Origin: Borreliella garinii
Lineage (GTDB): Bacteria > Spirochaetota > Spirochaetia > Borreliales > Borreliaceae
NCBI RefSeq assembly: GCF_001922545.1
Contig: NZ_CP018744.1
Span: 434,001-498,000 of the forward strand
Reading direction: 5' to 3'
DNA length: 64,000 nucleotides
Part shown: one piece after another, positions 38,601-46,903 of the stretch
Layout: each line of letters begins with the position of its first letter
How positions within the stretch are numbered: the first letter of the stretch is position 1
Translations under genes and position numbers: made by a program
The notes under the pieces: model-generated
What the model saw: the letters and a program-made list of their open reading frames with translations, nothing else
What the model was told of the DNA's origin: nothing
Databases searched by the model: none

Positions 38601-40099
38601 ACTTAGGGGATGAGCTTAAAAGTAAAAGTTTATCAATCAATAGATTTCAATCAATAAATAGTAATAATAAGGTATTGAATGTGCTCTTGAGTCAAAAATC
38701 TATTAAAATTTTTGAACATTGTTCGACTTTGTTGGGCGAATCTTCTAATGTAGATTATGTAGCGTCTTTTGAGGATGCTTATAAAGCCTTTAAGGAATCC
38801 TCTTTTTATAATTTTGTTTTTGTAAATGTAAATAACGACAATATTGAAGAGAGTATTCGATTTGCTAATAATATTGAAAGACTAAGCTCTGATGTACAAA
38901 TTATTTTTTTATTTTATTATTTAGATAATAAAGCTTTAAAAAATTTAAAATACATGTATGTTAAAAAGCCCTTAATGGGGCTTGGCATATCTTCTATTCT
39001 TTCTAAAAAAGAGTTTAAAATAGAAGCGGATTTTGAAGATTTGGTTCCAATAGATAGTGATTTTAAGGTAAAAGGCCCTATTAATGTGTTAATAGCTGAA
39101 GATAATCAAGTAAATCAAAAAGTGTTGAAAGACATTCTTGTGGTAATAGGTATTAATGAAAATCTTATTGATGTTGTAGATGATGGATTAAAGGCTTTAA
39201 AATCTTTAAAAGAGAAACAATATAATATCTCTTTTATTGATATAAGAATGCCAAGATATGATGGATTTTCAGTGGCTAAAGAAATTAGAAAATTTGAAAA
39301 GGCAAAGAATTTAAAACCATGTGTTTTGGTTGCTGTAACAGCTCATGCTTTGCAAGAGTATAAAGACCAGTGTTTTGAAAGTGGCATGAATGATTACATC
39401 TCAAAACCAATACACATAAGTTCAATTAAGATTATATTAAAAAAATATTTACAGTTTGAAGTTGATGATACTTGGGAGAATAAAGATTTAAATCAACCTG
39501 TTAAGTTTCCTCATTTGGATATTAATAGGGCTTTAAAAGAATTAAATCTTTCATATGCATTATATTCTGAATTATGTATAGGCCTTGTTGATTTTATCTC
39601 TATTAATATTATTGATTTAGATAAAGCTTTTGATGAGGAAAATTTGCCTTTAATTAGGGACATATCTCATTCAATATCCGGAGCTCTTTCTAATATGCGT
39701 AGCGAATTGTATAAAGATTTTAAAAAAATTGAAACAAGTAAAGATTCAATTTATGAGCTGAAAAAAATGTATTCTTTTGTAAAAGATGATTTATTGAGAC
39801 TAATAAACAACATAAAGGAGAATGTTTTACTTGAGCCCAAGGTTATTAGTGAGAATAAGTTATACTTTAAAAACAATGATCAATTTTTAACCCTTCTCAA
39901 CAAGCTTTTAATTGGTATTAAGACCAGAAAGCCAAGAGAATATAAGGAAATTCTTGAAAGCATTGAAAAGTATGTTTTAGACGATAATATTCAGATATTA
40001 TTTAGTGATCTTCGCAGGAATTTAAGATTATATAGATTTGCTGAGAGCTCTAAGATTCTTGAAGAGATTATTGAAATGTTTAGTAATAAGAGATATTAG
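35615..40099 (+). CDS. hk1: Hk1 hybrid sensor histidine kinase
   Basis: Inner-membrane hybrid kinase that activates Rrp1. The 1,494 residues begin with a signal/anchor helix (about 5-25), then a large periplasmic part with three regions resembling solute-binding protein type 3 sensors (about 30-245, 250-480, 490-705), a membrane helix (about 716-738) and cytoplasmic signalling domains. HisKA carries NISHDIRTPINGI (His773); the HATPase has LINLIGNAFKFTDDG and GAGLGLSISREL. A pseudo-receiver-like stretch follows, then a receiver with Asp1209 (FIDIRMPRYDG), and an Hpt-like domain with His1352 (ISHSISGAL). rrp1 follows within a few bases. Corresponds to BB0420. Confidence 0.95.
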   Translation: MKKANFLSINFLILLLVCFVNVNLFSKDIFKFKLVGQYFPFYYKNGKEKYEGLIFPILDKWAQDNNVDIRVETIDNLNESNIEDDSIYLGLTYNSKLNDLFYFKSEFSRSIAILFSKSSNKKYKNAHSTCLSNFNIGVVKNTIYEDILRLRRANTIFLADNAEELLLALKNDKVDYIYGDCKTLAYIAKRFLGEDLAIFNGDIFYSIKNRVAISRNAPEIIKNLNLDLFSYLMEIPDEHVFSFLDSTSKGSFIDVGLYNDYPPLSFINSKGKLSGILVDLWNLLSRQHIFKPIFKGFPKEDIKKSLDGKSVGIFGGIISNDSVFENVNYVVSKPIYPLNFKFYSKGLSNNVGPINSQFIDFDFNNIQLNKNQDIVNNFIDIVNNSYGFIENSITTKYLLKLNGYNGRLKSYDSIFHKNRFLVLAIDNRIYKVIKYILNSIFDDISFESLLQIDKNWLDKEEINSSRINSYKIMNKLKFNIEEKIWLLKNNKLNLAVKNWYPIDYVEANNYKGINQFLLDKIRMFSGLEFNIIETHSILDLKKLIKSGKIDMLNTNAIDSNLDNVFNIKLNSRIPLYIFSNKKRVLPSRSLERFAVLDFLYNKNLASNIKSKLILVSSFKEALLLLYKGKIDGIISDEYTAAAVFEELNVTDVEKLPTFRDLAFDLSLAIYDQDYILKEIIQKVVIRSNVDSQKYLNDWKFDIYYKSKGIRFKNFKFLVLTVIIFYFTFLGFVIILMFKLSFEQKRKYFSVMNEKKIAESANTAKTIFIANISHDIRTPINGIMAATELLDTTILTDVQKDYVRMINYSSDSLLSLIDDILYLSQIDVNELYVDSQEIDLESEMEMVLKIFQSQCAKKNIDLFSYSKSIFKNYIKGDIVKIKQVLINLIGNAFKFTDDGVIVLNYEEVCRTRADDNRLLVTVEFKVIDTGKGIKRENLSKIFEIFKQEDDSSSRIHEGAGLGLSISRELIRLMGGLGIAVDSKVGEGTTFSFMLPFYLGDELKSKSLSINRFQSINSNNKVLNVLLSQKSIKIFEHCSTLLGESSNVDYVASFEDAYKAFKESSFYNFVFVNVNNDNIEESIRFANNIERLSSDVQIIFLFYYLDNKALKNLKYMYVKKPLMGLGISSILSKKEFKIEADFEDLVPIDSDFKVKGPINVLIAEDNQVNQKVLKDILVVIGINENLIDVVDDGLKALKSLKEKQYNISFIDIRMPRYDGFSVAKEIRKFEKAKNLKPCVLVAVTAHALQEYKDQCFESGMNDYISKPIHISSIKIILKKYLQFEVDDTWENKDLNQPVKFPHLDINRALKELNLSYALYSELCIGLVDFISINIIDLDKAFDEENLPLIRDISHSISGALSNMRSELYKDFKKIETSKDSIYELKKMYSFVKDDLLRLINNIKENVLLEPKVISENKLYFKNNDQFLTLLNKLLIGIKTRKPREYKEILESIEKYVLDDNIQILFSDLRRNLRLYRFAESSKILEEIIEMFSNKRY

Positions 40100-40107
40100 C
40101 AGTGGAA

Positions 40108-41025
40108 ATGATAATTAAAGATAAAGCTTTTGAAGTGGAAAATCAGAAGCTTTTAATTGTAGATGATTCTCCAACCAATTTAGATTTATTGGTAAATATA
40201 TTACAAGGTGCTTATGAGGTTGAAGTTGCAACAAATGGACTTGATGCTTTAAAACAAGTTGAAAAAGATAATCCCGATCTTATACTTCTTGACATAGGTC
40301 TTCCAGATATTAATGGTTATGAGGTGTGTAGAAAGCTAAAAAGCGACCCTGATACTAAAGAGATTCCTGTAATTTTCATTAGTTCAAGAGGTTCTACAGA
40401 CGCTCAACTTGAGGGATTTAACGTTGGTGGAGTAGATTATATTTTAAAGCCTTTTAATAGCCGAATAATTGATGCTAGAGTTAAGACGCATCTTGAATTA
40501 AAGCGGTTAAGAGATTATTTTAAAAGCTTATCTAGAATTGATGGGCTTACTCAGATTCCAAACAGAAGATTTTTTATGGATAAATTTTCTAAGTCATGGA
40601 TTAAAGCTTTAGAAAGTAAAGAAATAGTAATTGTTGGGATGTTAGATATTGATAATTTTAAAAATTACAATGATAATTATGGCCACACTAATGGTGATGA
40701 GTGTCTTAAATTGATTGCTAAAGCCTTATATAAGGTTTCTTTAAAATATAAAATAGATGTTGCTCGATATGGAGGAGAGGAATTTATTTTTTTTTCTGTT
40801 AATAAGAGTCTAAATGAAATGATTAGTATTATTAAAGCAATGATTAATGATATAAAGCGTTTAAGAATAGTGCATGACCATAGTAGTACTTCTAACATTG
40901 TGACTGTTTCAATTGGTCTTGCTCAAGAAATTCCTATTGACAACAATTTCACCAATATCATAAAGCTTGCTGATAGCAAGCTTTATGAGGCTAAAGTTTC
41001 TGGAAGGAATCAGTTTAGATATTAA
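40108..41025 (+). CDS. rrp1: Rrp1 response regulator diguanylate cyclase
   Basis: Makes cyclic di-GMP from two GTP when phosphorylated by Hk1; in B. burgdorferi it is needed for survival in ticks. From ATG 40108 the product is 305 residues; GTG 40102 is an alternative start. The receiver (about 10-130) has the phospho-acceptor in LILLDIGLPDINGYEV (about Asp62) and Lys in YILKPF. The GGDEF domain (about 145-303) has LTQIPNRRFF, the ARYGGEEFIFF active loop (GGEEF at 222-226), and SIGLAQEIP. It is translationally close to hk1 and the only GGDEF protein in this window. Corresponds to BB0419. Confidence 0.96.
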   Translation: MIIKDKAFEVENQKLLIVDDSPTNLDLLVNILQGAYEVEVATNGLDALKQVEKDNPDLILLDIGLPDINGYEVCRKLKSDPDTKEIPVIFISSRGSTDAQLEGFNVGGVDYILKPFNSRIIDARVKTHLELKRLRDYFKSLSRIDGLTQIPNRRFFMDKFSKSWIKALESKEIVIVGMLDIDNFKNYNDNYGHTNGDECLKLIAKALYKVSLKYKIDVARYGGEEFIFFSVNKSLNEMISIIKAMINDIKRLRIVHDHSSTSNIVTVSIGLAQEIPIDNNFTNIIKLADSKLYEAKVSGRNQFRY

Positions 41026-41043
41026 ATTTATATTTATTAGACT

Positions 41044-42084
41044 TTAGTATTTATAAGTTATAGAGATTCCGATAGAATCGTAGTAAAAATAGGAATTACC
41101 AGTTGCTATTCTTTTTGAAATATCAGCTAGCCCAGCTGTATTACTTGTGTATGTAGGATTTGTAGATAATTTTAATTGAAGGCCAATTGTTAAAGGTTTG
41201 ACAACTTCAAAATTAGCAATAAGAGAAATATTGTGATAAAAAATATCACTTCCCCAACCTTTGTTTTTCCATGAGCTTATGTTTCTTTCTTTGCCGATTT
41301 GTGTTTTTCCCTCATAAAGTAGCCCTATAGTGTTAAGGGGTATTGGCATTTTGTAAGCTAAAAGAGCGTAAGGCTTTATTAGCATGCCATTTATATTTTT
41401 GCCATCGTCTGCTTTATATTTCCAAAGTTGATCTTTATTTGCATGAGGATTAATTAAGTATGTAAAATTATTTCCAATAACTGTAATAATATGTGTCCAC
41501 TCCCCTTTAAAAATAGCGTTTAAATCAAATTGGAATCGTCCCCCTATTGTTATTTCCGAATAAAATTCAATATCATTTGAATATTTTCCATTTTCAATGT
41601 GCACACCAATCCCCTTAAATCCAAAAGCTTCCCAGCCCATACCAATTTCATTTGATACATATAAATTTAAAAAAGCAATAGGAGTAAAGCTTAGCATGCT
41701 TTTAAATGAGATGATTACAGGAGACAATCCGATATTTAAATCGACGTCTATGCCATTGTTTTTAAAAAATATAGAATTAGGATTGTGTAAAGCTTTAAAA
41801 TTTTTATAGTACCCTAAGTATGATATTAATTTTATTCCTCCCCAATAATTGACTGGAATTTTTAAACTTGGTTCAATATTTTGGAAGTTGGGATGTTTAA
41901 AGCTTTGTGAAAAGTTACTTCCATTTGTTCCTAGCTCATGGGGAGGGTAATAAGCCGATTGAAAATTAAAGTAAAAATATTCACTATTGAATTTTAGGTC
42001 TTGTTGATCTTGGGCAAGAACTATTTTTGCTTGCAAAAGAAGCAAGCAAAAGCAAATTTTTTTTATTTTAAATACCTTTTCCAT
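41044..42084 (-). CDS. dipA: outer-membrane porin DipA
   Basis: Product of 346 residues with an N-terminal signal peptide (hydrophobic IKKICFCLLLLQAKIVLAQ, cut likely after LAQ or LAQD), then alternating amphipathic strands rich in aromatic residues (YFYFNFQSAYYPP, GGIKLISYLGYYKNF) and a C-terminal strand ending SIGISITYKY with a terminal aromatic residue, as expected of a beta-barrel. Place and sequence style match BB0418, described as DipA, a porin selective for dicarboxylates. It is convergent with rrp1 and upstream of nothing else in its operon; adk lies 18 bases upstream on the same strand. Confidence 0.88.
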   Translation of the reverse strand: MEKVFKIKKICFCLLLLQAKIVLAQDQQDLKFNSEYFYFNFQSAYYPPHELGTNGSNFSQSFKHPNFQNIEPSLKIPVNYWGGIKLISYLGYYKNFKALHNPNSIFFKNNGIDVDLNIGLSPVIISFKSMLSFTPIAFLNLYVSNEIGMGWEAFGFKGIGVHIENGKYSNDIEFYSEITIGGRFQFDLNAIFKGEWTHIITVIGNNFTYLINPHANKDQLWKYKADDGKNINGMLIKPYALLAYKMPIPLNTIGLLYEGKTQIGKERNISSWKNKGWGSDIFYHNISLIANFEVVKPLTIGLQLKLSTNPTYTSNTAGLADISKRIATGNSYFYYDSIGISITYKY

Positions 42085-42102
42085 TTAATTTTTTTACCTT
42101 TT

Positions 42103-42741
42103 TTATTTAATTTTTTTTAACATTATTTTAATTATTTTTTTTCTAATTTCATCAATTTCAACAGATGCATCAACATTGTTAAGTCTAGAGCATTTTGAGT
42201 AAAATTCTATTAGTGGTTGTGTTTGTAATTTATATTCTTTAAGTCTTGTTTTTAAGCATTCTTCTTTATCATCTTCTCGCTGGTAAAGATCTCCTCCGCA
42301 AACATCGCAAATGCCATTTTTTTTTGTGGCTAAGGTATATATATTAAAAATATTGTTGCAGGATTTACAAATTCTTCTTCCAGAGAGTCTTTTTATTACT
42401 AATTTTTCATTAATTAAAAAGTTTATTATTTTTACATTTGGCAAAAACTTATCAAGAGCTTTAGCTTGGCAAATATTGCGCGGAAATCCATCTAAAATAA
42501 AATTATCATTCTTTTCAATAGCTTTAATTTTATTTTTTACTATTTTGATTGTAATTAGGTCAGGGACCAGCTCTCCTTTTTCAACAATTTTTTTTATTTC
42601 TTTTCCAAGGGTTGTAGAATTTAAAATATTTTCTCTAAATAAATCTCCTGTTGAAATGTGATGGTATTTAAATTCGTTAGAAATAATTTTTGAAATAGTC
42701 CCCTTTCCAGAACCTGGAGGACCTAAAAATACAAGCCCCAT
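42103..42741 (-). CDS. adk: adenylate kinase
   Basis: Interconverts ATP + AMP and 2 ADP in the cytoplasm. The 212-residue protein has the P-loop GPPGSGKGT (7-15), STGDLFREN for AMP binding, the FILDGFPRN segment, and a LID domain. The LID carries a complete zinc-type four-cysteine motif, CKSCNNIF ... CDVCGG, as in Gram-positive enzymes; E. coli Adk lacks it. The sequence between 42742 and 42779 holds its ribosome binding site, and the TraB-family gene lies just upstream. Confidence 0.96.
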   Translation of the reverse strand: MGLVFLGPPGSGKGTISKIISNEFKYHHISTGDLFRENILNSTTLGKEIKKIVEKGELVPDLITIKIVKNKIKAIEKNDNFILDGFPRNICQAKALDKFLPNVKIINFLINEKLVIKRLSGRRICKSCNNIFNIYTLATKKNGICDVCGGDLYQREDDKEECLKTRLKEYKLQTQPLIEFYSKCSRLNNVDASVEIDEIRKKIIKIMLKKIK

Positions 42742-42779
42742 ATATATACTCCTGTGTAGATATTTATTGTTTTAAGGGT

Positions 42780-43994
42780 TTATTTGAAAACATTTAATAA
42801 AAATTTAAGCCCTACAATTGTTCCAATTGTAGATCCAAGGTTTACAAAAAGCACTATTAATAGAATTCTTGTAACTTTGTTTTTAAAATATCCTTTTGTT
42901 GTTGATAATTCTTCTTGTAGATTTTCAAAATCTTTGACCTTTGGTTTGTTTATGTAAGCTTCAACAAGTCCTGCTACCATGCCCGTTCCTATGAATGGTA
43001 TTAAGGAAAATATTGGAGAACCTATAACAGCTGTTAAAATTGTTAAAGGGTGAGATTTTAATAAGATGGCTGCAATGCCTGAAAAAAGAGAATTAGATAT
43101 TATCCAAAGCTTTAAATTTTTGTAAGCAAAATCAAATCCTTTAAAGTAAAAAGAGCTTACTATTAGTAGGATGATTGAAATTGCGATTAAGTAAGATAGC
43201 ACTTTGCTAAATGAAAAATGTTTTTTAGGTATTTTGTCGAGTTCTTCAATGTTTATTATTTTTTTATTTTGGCTTATTTCTTTTAGAGTGTTCATGATTC
43301 CGTTTACATGACCTGCGCCTACAACGGCAAGAACGATGCCTGTTCCTTCAAGGATTTTATTTGCAATAAATTCGTCTCTTTCGTCAATCAAAACTTTTTT
43401 TACTTGGGGTATTTCTTTGGAAAGTTCTTCCATTACTTTTGAAAGAGCATCCTGTTCTTTGAGCTTTTCGATTTCATCTTTTGTAATTTTTGTATCTGTT
43501 AGGGAAAAAAGGCTTGAGATTATTTTTATTTTTTCAAATATCGGAATAGATATCCAAGCTCTTTTTAGAGTTGTTTCAATTTTTCTGTCAGCAAGAATTA
43601 GTGGAATATTGTGCTTTTTGGCTTTTAAAATAGCTGTTTTCATTTCTTCGCCAGGTTGTATTCCCTGTTCTTTTGCTAATTTTTTTTGAAAGTTGCTAAG
43701 AATGATGTTTATTATGAGAAAGAAGGCTTTCCCCTGTTTTAATGCTTTATCTATATCTAAGTTCCTCCATTTTTCATTTTCATCGGTGTTTAATATCGAA
43801 TGATAGCGAGCTTCATCAAGTTCAACGGCAATATAGTCTGGTTTTAAGATTTCTATTAAATTTGCAGTATCTTCTGAGCTTTTTTTTGACACGTGAGCAG
43901 TTCCAAGTATGTATATTGTTTTATTGTGTATATTAAATTTACTTACATGGGAAAAATAGTCTTCTTTATTGGTGTTTTCTTTTTTGTTGTCCAA
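42780..43994 (-). CDS. TraB/PrgY (GumN-like) family membrane protein
   Basis: Protein of 404 residues: a soluble N-terminal TraB/PrgY domain (about 1-235) followed by membrane helices (about 265-290, 300-320, 325-355, 380-402). Signature segments are IYILGTAHVSKKS, YIAVELDEARY, a GEEMKTAILKAKKHNIPLILADR stretch and VVGAGHVNGI. The conserved GTAHVS histidine and the VELDEARY glutamate suggest a metal-dependent protease-like (Tiki/TraB/EreA) active site. PrgY in Enterococcus lowers peptide pheromone activity; the role in Borrelia is unknown. Corresponds to BB0416. Confidence 0.85.
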   Translation of the reverse strand: MDNKKENTNKEDYFSHVSKFNIHNKTIYILGTAHVSKKSSEDTANLIEILKPDYIAVELDEARYHSILNTDENEKWRNLDIDKALKQGKAFFLIINIILSNFQKKLAKEQGIQPGEEMKTAILKAKKHNIPLILADRKIETTLKRAWISIPIFEKIKIISSLFSLTDTKITKDEIEKLKEQDALSKVMEELSKEIPQVKKVLIDERDEFIANKILEGTGIVLAVVGAGHVNGIMNTLKEISQNKKIINIEELDKIPKKHFSFSKVLSYLIAISIILLIVSSFYFKGFDFAYKNLKLWIISNSLFSGIAAILLKSHPLTILTAVIGSPIFSLIPFIGTGMVAGLVEAYINKPKVKDFENLQEELSTTKGYFKNKVTRILLIVLFVNLGSTIGTIVGLKFLLNVFK

Positions 43995-44017
43995 AAAATA
44001 TTCCTTAATTAAAAAAT

Positions 44018-45145
44018 TTAGCTATCAATTAGTATAGCTTTTAATAATTTTACCATATGGTTTAGTGGAACTATATAGTCTATATTGTTTTCTTTTATTG
44101 CTATTTTGGGCATTCCAAAAACCATGGAACTTTCTTTATCTTGCGCAATAGTTAGTCCCCCAGCTTTTTTTATATCGCCAATTTCTCTTGATCCATCATT
44201 TCCCATTCCAGTCATTATTAGGGCAATTGCCTTATCTTTTGCAATTTCTGCAATAGATTGAAATAATACCCCAATAGATGGTTTGTGGCCATTTATATGT
44301 TTGCCATCAAAGATTTGTATTTGATAGTTGCCATCGATTTTTTGGATTTTGGTATGATATCCACCTGAGCTTATGTATGCATGTCCTTGCTTTAATATTT
44401 CTTTATTGGCGGTTTCTTTTACCCTTATTTTGCAAAGATTATTAAGATTTTTTGCAAATTCTTCTGTAAATCCTTTAGGCATATGTTGAACAATTATTAT
44501 TGGGGGGAAGCTTTCAGGTATTTCTGGTAATATTGATTTCAAGGCCACGGGGCCCCCTGCTGATATTCCAATTGCTATTATGTCGAATTTTCTAAGTTTA
44601 AGTTTTTTTATTTCTTTTTCATTTAATATTTTTTCTTTTGTATGTTCTTCAAGTTTATTTGATGAAAAAATGTCATTTTTGTGATTTAAAAAAATTCTAG
44701 CTCCATCATAGTTTTTTATTTTCATATCCTTATTGCAAACAATTTTGTTTTTTATAGATATTGATCCATAGGCCAAAAGAGAATTAATAATTTGTTCTTT
44801 TTTGTTTTCATGTGATTTTTTATTTTTAGATACTAGTATAAGATCATCAGCGCCCTTTAAAGCAGCAATATTTATTAGGTTTTGATTTGAAGATGTGACT
44901 ACAATTGGTATTGTTTTGTTTATATTATTTTTTTTCTCCAAAAAGAGAATATCTTTAATGTTATTTTCTTCTAAATTCATTAGTATTACTTTGGGGTTAA
45001 GCTTTTTAAGCTTATTGGTTGCAAATTTACCATTAGAAGCAGTTGCAATGACTTGGAGTTTGGGAGACGAATTAATAAGGTCTGATATAAGTTTTCTCTT
45101 TACAGCAAAGTATTCTATGATAAGTACAGAAATTTTTGTTTCCAC
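44018..45145 (-). CDS. cheB: CheB-type protein-glutamate methylesterase with degenerate receiver
   Basis: Chemotaxis adaptation enzyme removing methyl groups from chemoreceptors. The C-terminal methylesterase (about 185-375) has all three catalytic residues: Ser195 in GISAGGPV, His221 in VQHMPKGFT, and Asp317 in MTGMGNDGS. The N-terminal receiver (about 1-120) keeps the fold, but the acidic pair is Glu11-Tyr12 instead of Asp-Asp, and the phospho-acceptor is Asn57 (ILMNLEEN instead of xxLDVEMP). Phosphorylation control by CheA is therefore doubtful. Borrelia has a second CheB elsewhere in the genome (general knowledge). cheR follows upstream on the same strand. Corresponds to BB0415. Confidence 0.93.
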   Translation of the reverse strand: METKISVLIIEYFAVKRKLISDLINSSPKLQVIATASNGKFATNKLKKLNPKVILMNLEENNIKDILFLEKKNNINKTIPIVVTSSNQNLINIAALKGADDLILVSKNKKSHENKKEQIINSLLAYGSISIKNKIVCNKDMKIKNYDGARIFLNHKNDIFSSNKLEEHTKEKILNEKEIKKLKLRKFDIIAIGISAGGPVALKSILPEIPESFPPIIIVQHMPKGFTEEFAKNLNNLCKIRVKETANKEILKQGHAYISSGGYHTKIQKIDGNYQIQIFDGKHINGHKPSIGVLFQSIAEIAKDKAIALIMTGMGNDGSREIGDIKKAGGLTIAQDKESSMVFGMPKIAIKENNIDYIVPLNHMVKLLKAILIDS

Positions 45146-45177
45146 AGTTACTTTTTCCCTATTTAATTCTTGTTAAA

Positions 45178-46035
45178 TTATAACTTATATTTATTTTGTA
45201 ATTTAAATTTTTCTTTTTGAGAGTCAGTATCTTTTTTTTCATATATTATTGCCCAAGGTGTTTTTAAGAATTTAAAAGGTAGGTTAAGCCCAAAAAGTGA
45301 TTCTGAGTGTCCTATAAATAAATAGCTGTTTTTAGACATGTTATTGTAGAATCTCTTAAGTACTTTAATTTTTGATTTTTCATCAAAGTATATTAATACA
45401 TTTCTACAAAAAATAACATCAATTTCTGAAAAATTGCTTTCAAAGTTTAGATTATGATAATCAAATCTTATGTGATTTTTAATTTCATTTTTAATTTTAT
45501 ATCCGTTTGAATGAGAATATATATAGTGTCGGTATTCTTTGGGAATATTTTCACATTTGTTTGATGAATAATATCCTTCTTTTGCTATCATCAAAGATTT
45601 TAAACTTAAATCAGAAGCAATAATAATAAAATCTATTTCTTTTGGAAGCTTTGATTTGAGTACAAATGCTAATGAATAAGGTTCTTCTCCGGTTGAGCAT
45701 CCTGCAGACCAGATAATAATTCTATTTTTTTCTTCTATGTTTTTAATATTAATTAAATTAGGAATTACAAATTTTTCAAAAGTTTGAAAATGTAGAGAAT
45801 TTCTAAAAAATCTTGTTAAATTCGTTGTAACTAGATCCAAGAAATATTCTTTTTTTAATTTTTCACTAATTATTAAATTATAAAGTTGTGATGGATTTTT
45901 AAGAGCAAGTTCTCTTACTGCGTCATTAATTCTGCTTTGAAGAACAAATTTATTTTTTTCGTCAAAACGCATTCCACTGTTGTTGTATATAAAGTCACAA
46001 AATTTTAAAAATAATTTATCTTCAATTTCTAGCAC
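45178..46035 (-). CDS. cheR: CheR-type chemoreceptor methyltransferase
   Basis: SAM-dependent methyltransferase that methylates glutamates of chemoreceptors. The 285 residues comprise the small helical N-terminal domain (about 1-80, KFCDFIYNNSGMRFDEKN) and the catalytic domain with IIWSAGCSTGEEPYSLA (SAM binding) and DVIFCRNVLIYFD. A GHSESLFGL segment near the C-terminus is typical. It is the first gene of a cheR-cheB pair; cheB starts 33 bases downstream. B. burgdorferi has two CheR proteins, this one usually called CheR2. Confidence 0.95.
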   Translation of the reverse strand: MLEIEDKLFLKFCDFIYNNSGMRFDEKNKFVLQSRINDAVRELALKNPSQLYNLIISEKLKKEYFLDLVTTNLTRFFRNSLHFQTFEKFVIPNLINIKNIEEKNRIIIWSAGCSTGEEPYSLAFVLKSKLPKEIDFIIIASDLSLKSLMIAKEGYYSSNKCENIPKEYRHYIYSHSNGYKIKNEIKNHIRFDYHNLNFESNFSEIDVIFCRNVLIYFDEKSKIKVLKRFYNNMSKNSYLFIGHSESLFGLNLPFKFLKTPWAIIYEKKDTDSQKEKFKLQNKYKL

Positions 46036-46279
46036 TTTTTGGAACCTGCTTAATTATTATCTTTATAAATAAGTATTACCTATTTATAATAAATCTCTAG
46101 GTAAGAATATTTTTTTTGAAAAAAAAATTGTAAAATTAACATAAATAATTTTATTATAAGATTTTTTTTATAAAAAGGTTTTTGTTTATTTTAATTTATT
46201 TGCAGCAATAAATGAGGAATTTAATGAATGTTTAAAAAAAGATTTGCAAATGCCGATTTAATATATTTAAAAAGATTGA

Positions 46280-46903
46280 ATGATGCTTAATAAGTTTAAA
46301 AGAATAATTTTTAGAGAAGACGTTAAGTATGAAATTTTTAGAAAATTTTTTCATATTTTTAGCTTAATAGTTTTAGTTTTTTATGGAATAAATTTTTGGA
46401 TAGGATTTTTTTCTAATATACTTTTTATGATTTTATATTTAAGTTCTGAAGTTTTTAGAATTACTAAAAAAAAACTACTTTTTTTTAAAACTATTTCAGA
46501 CATAATATTAAAATCAAGAAAAATATTGCCTAATAAAGTATCTTTTCCACCTGTTTTTTTGTTTTTAGGCATATTGATATCATATTGCTTGATTATGGAA
46601 CCCTTTAATTATATTGGAATATTTTCAGTATGTCTTGGTGATGGATTTGCAAGTATTGCTGGAAAGTTAATTCCTTCTTTTAAGCTTGTAAACGGTAAAA
46701 CGATTTCTGGTAGCTTTGTTGTATTTTGCGCTACTTTTTTTTCATATTATTATTTTTTCCCTTATTTGATAACAGCTTTAATTCTTGGAATTTTAGCAGT
46801 ATTAGTAGAGCTTTTTGATGCTGATAATTATGATAATTTATTTTTACCTCTTATTGTTTCAACTTCGTCCTATTTTTTAACTTCTTTTTTTTATAGCCAG
46901 TAA
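46280..46903 (+). CDS. SEC59/DGK1/VTE5-like CTP-dependent lipid kinase family membrane protein
   Basis: Protein of 207 residues with about six membrane helices. The segment KFFHIFSLIVLVFYG after a charged start, the motif CLGDGFASIAGKLIP (about 119-133), NGKTISGSFVVF, and the late VELFDADNYDNLFLPL match the dolichol kinase/diacylglycerol kinase (DGK1)/phytol kinase family. These use CTP to phosphorylate a polyprenyl or diacylglycerol lipid. The lipid used here cannot be read from sequence; undecaprenol or diacylglycerol are options. It ends 13 bases inside the convergent neighbour's coding region. Its ribosome binding site is weak. Confidence 0.75.
   Translation: MMLNKFKRIIFREDVKYEIFRKFFHIFSLIVLVFYGINFWIGFFSNILFMILYLSSEVFRITKKKLLFFKTISDIILKSRKILPNKVSFPPVFLFLGILISYCLIMEPFNYIGIFSVCLGDGFASIAGKLIPSFKLVNGKTISGSFVVFCATFFSYYYFFPYLITALILGILAVLVELFDADNYDNLFLPLIVSTSSYFLTSFFYSQ

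Noticed and set aside
46036-46279. Small peptide gene starting near 46228 upstream of the lipid kinase
   Set aside because: Only about 14 codons, no convincing ribosome binding site, and no family resemblance.
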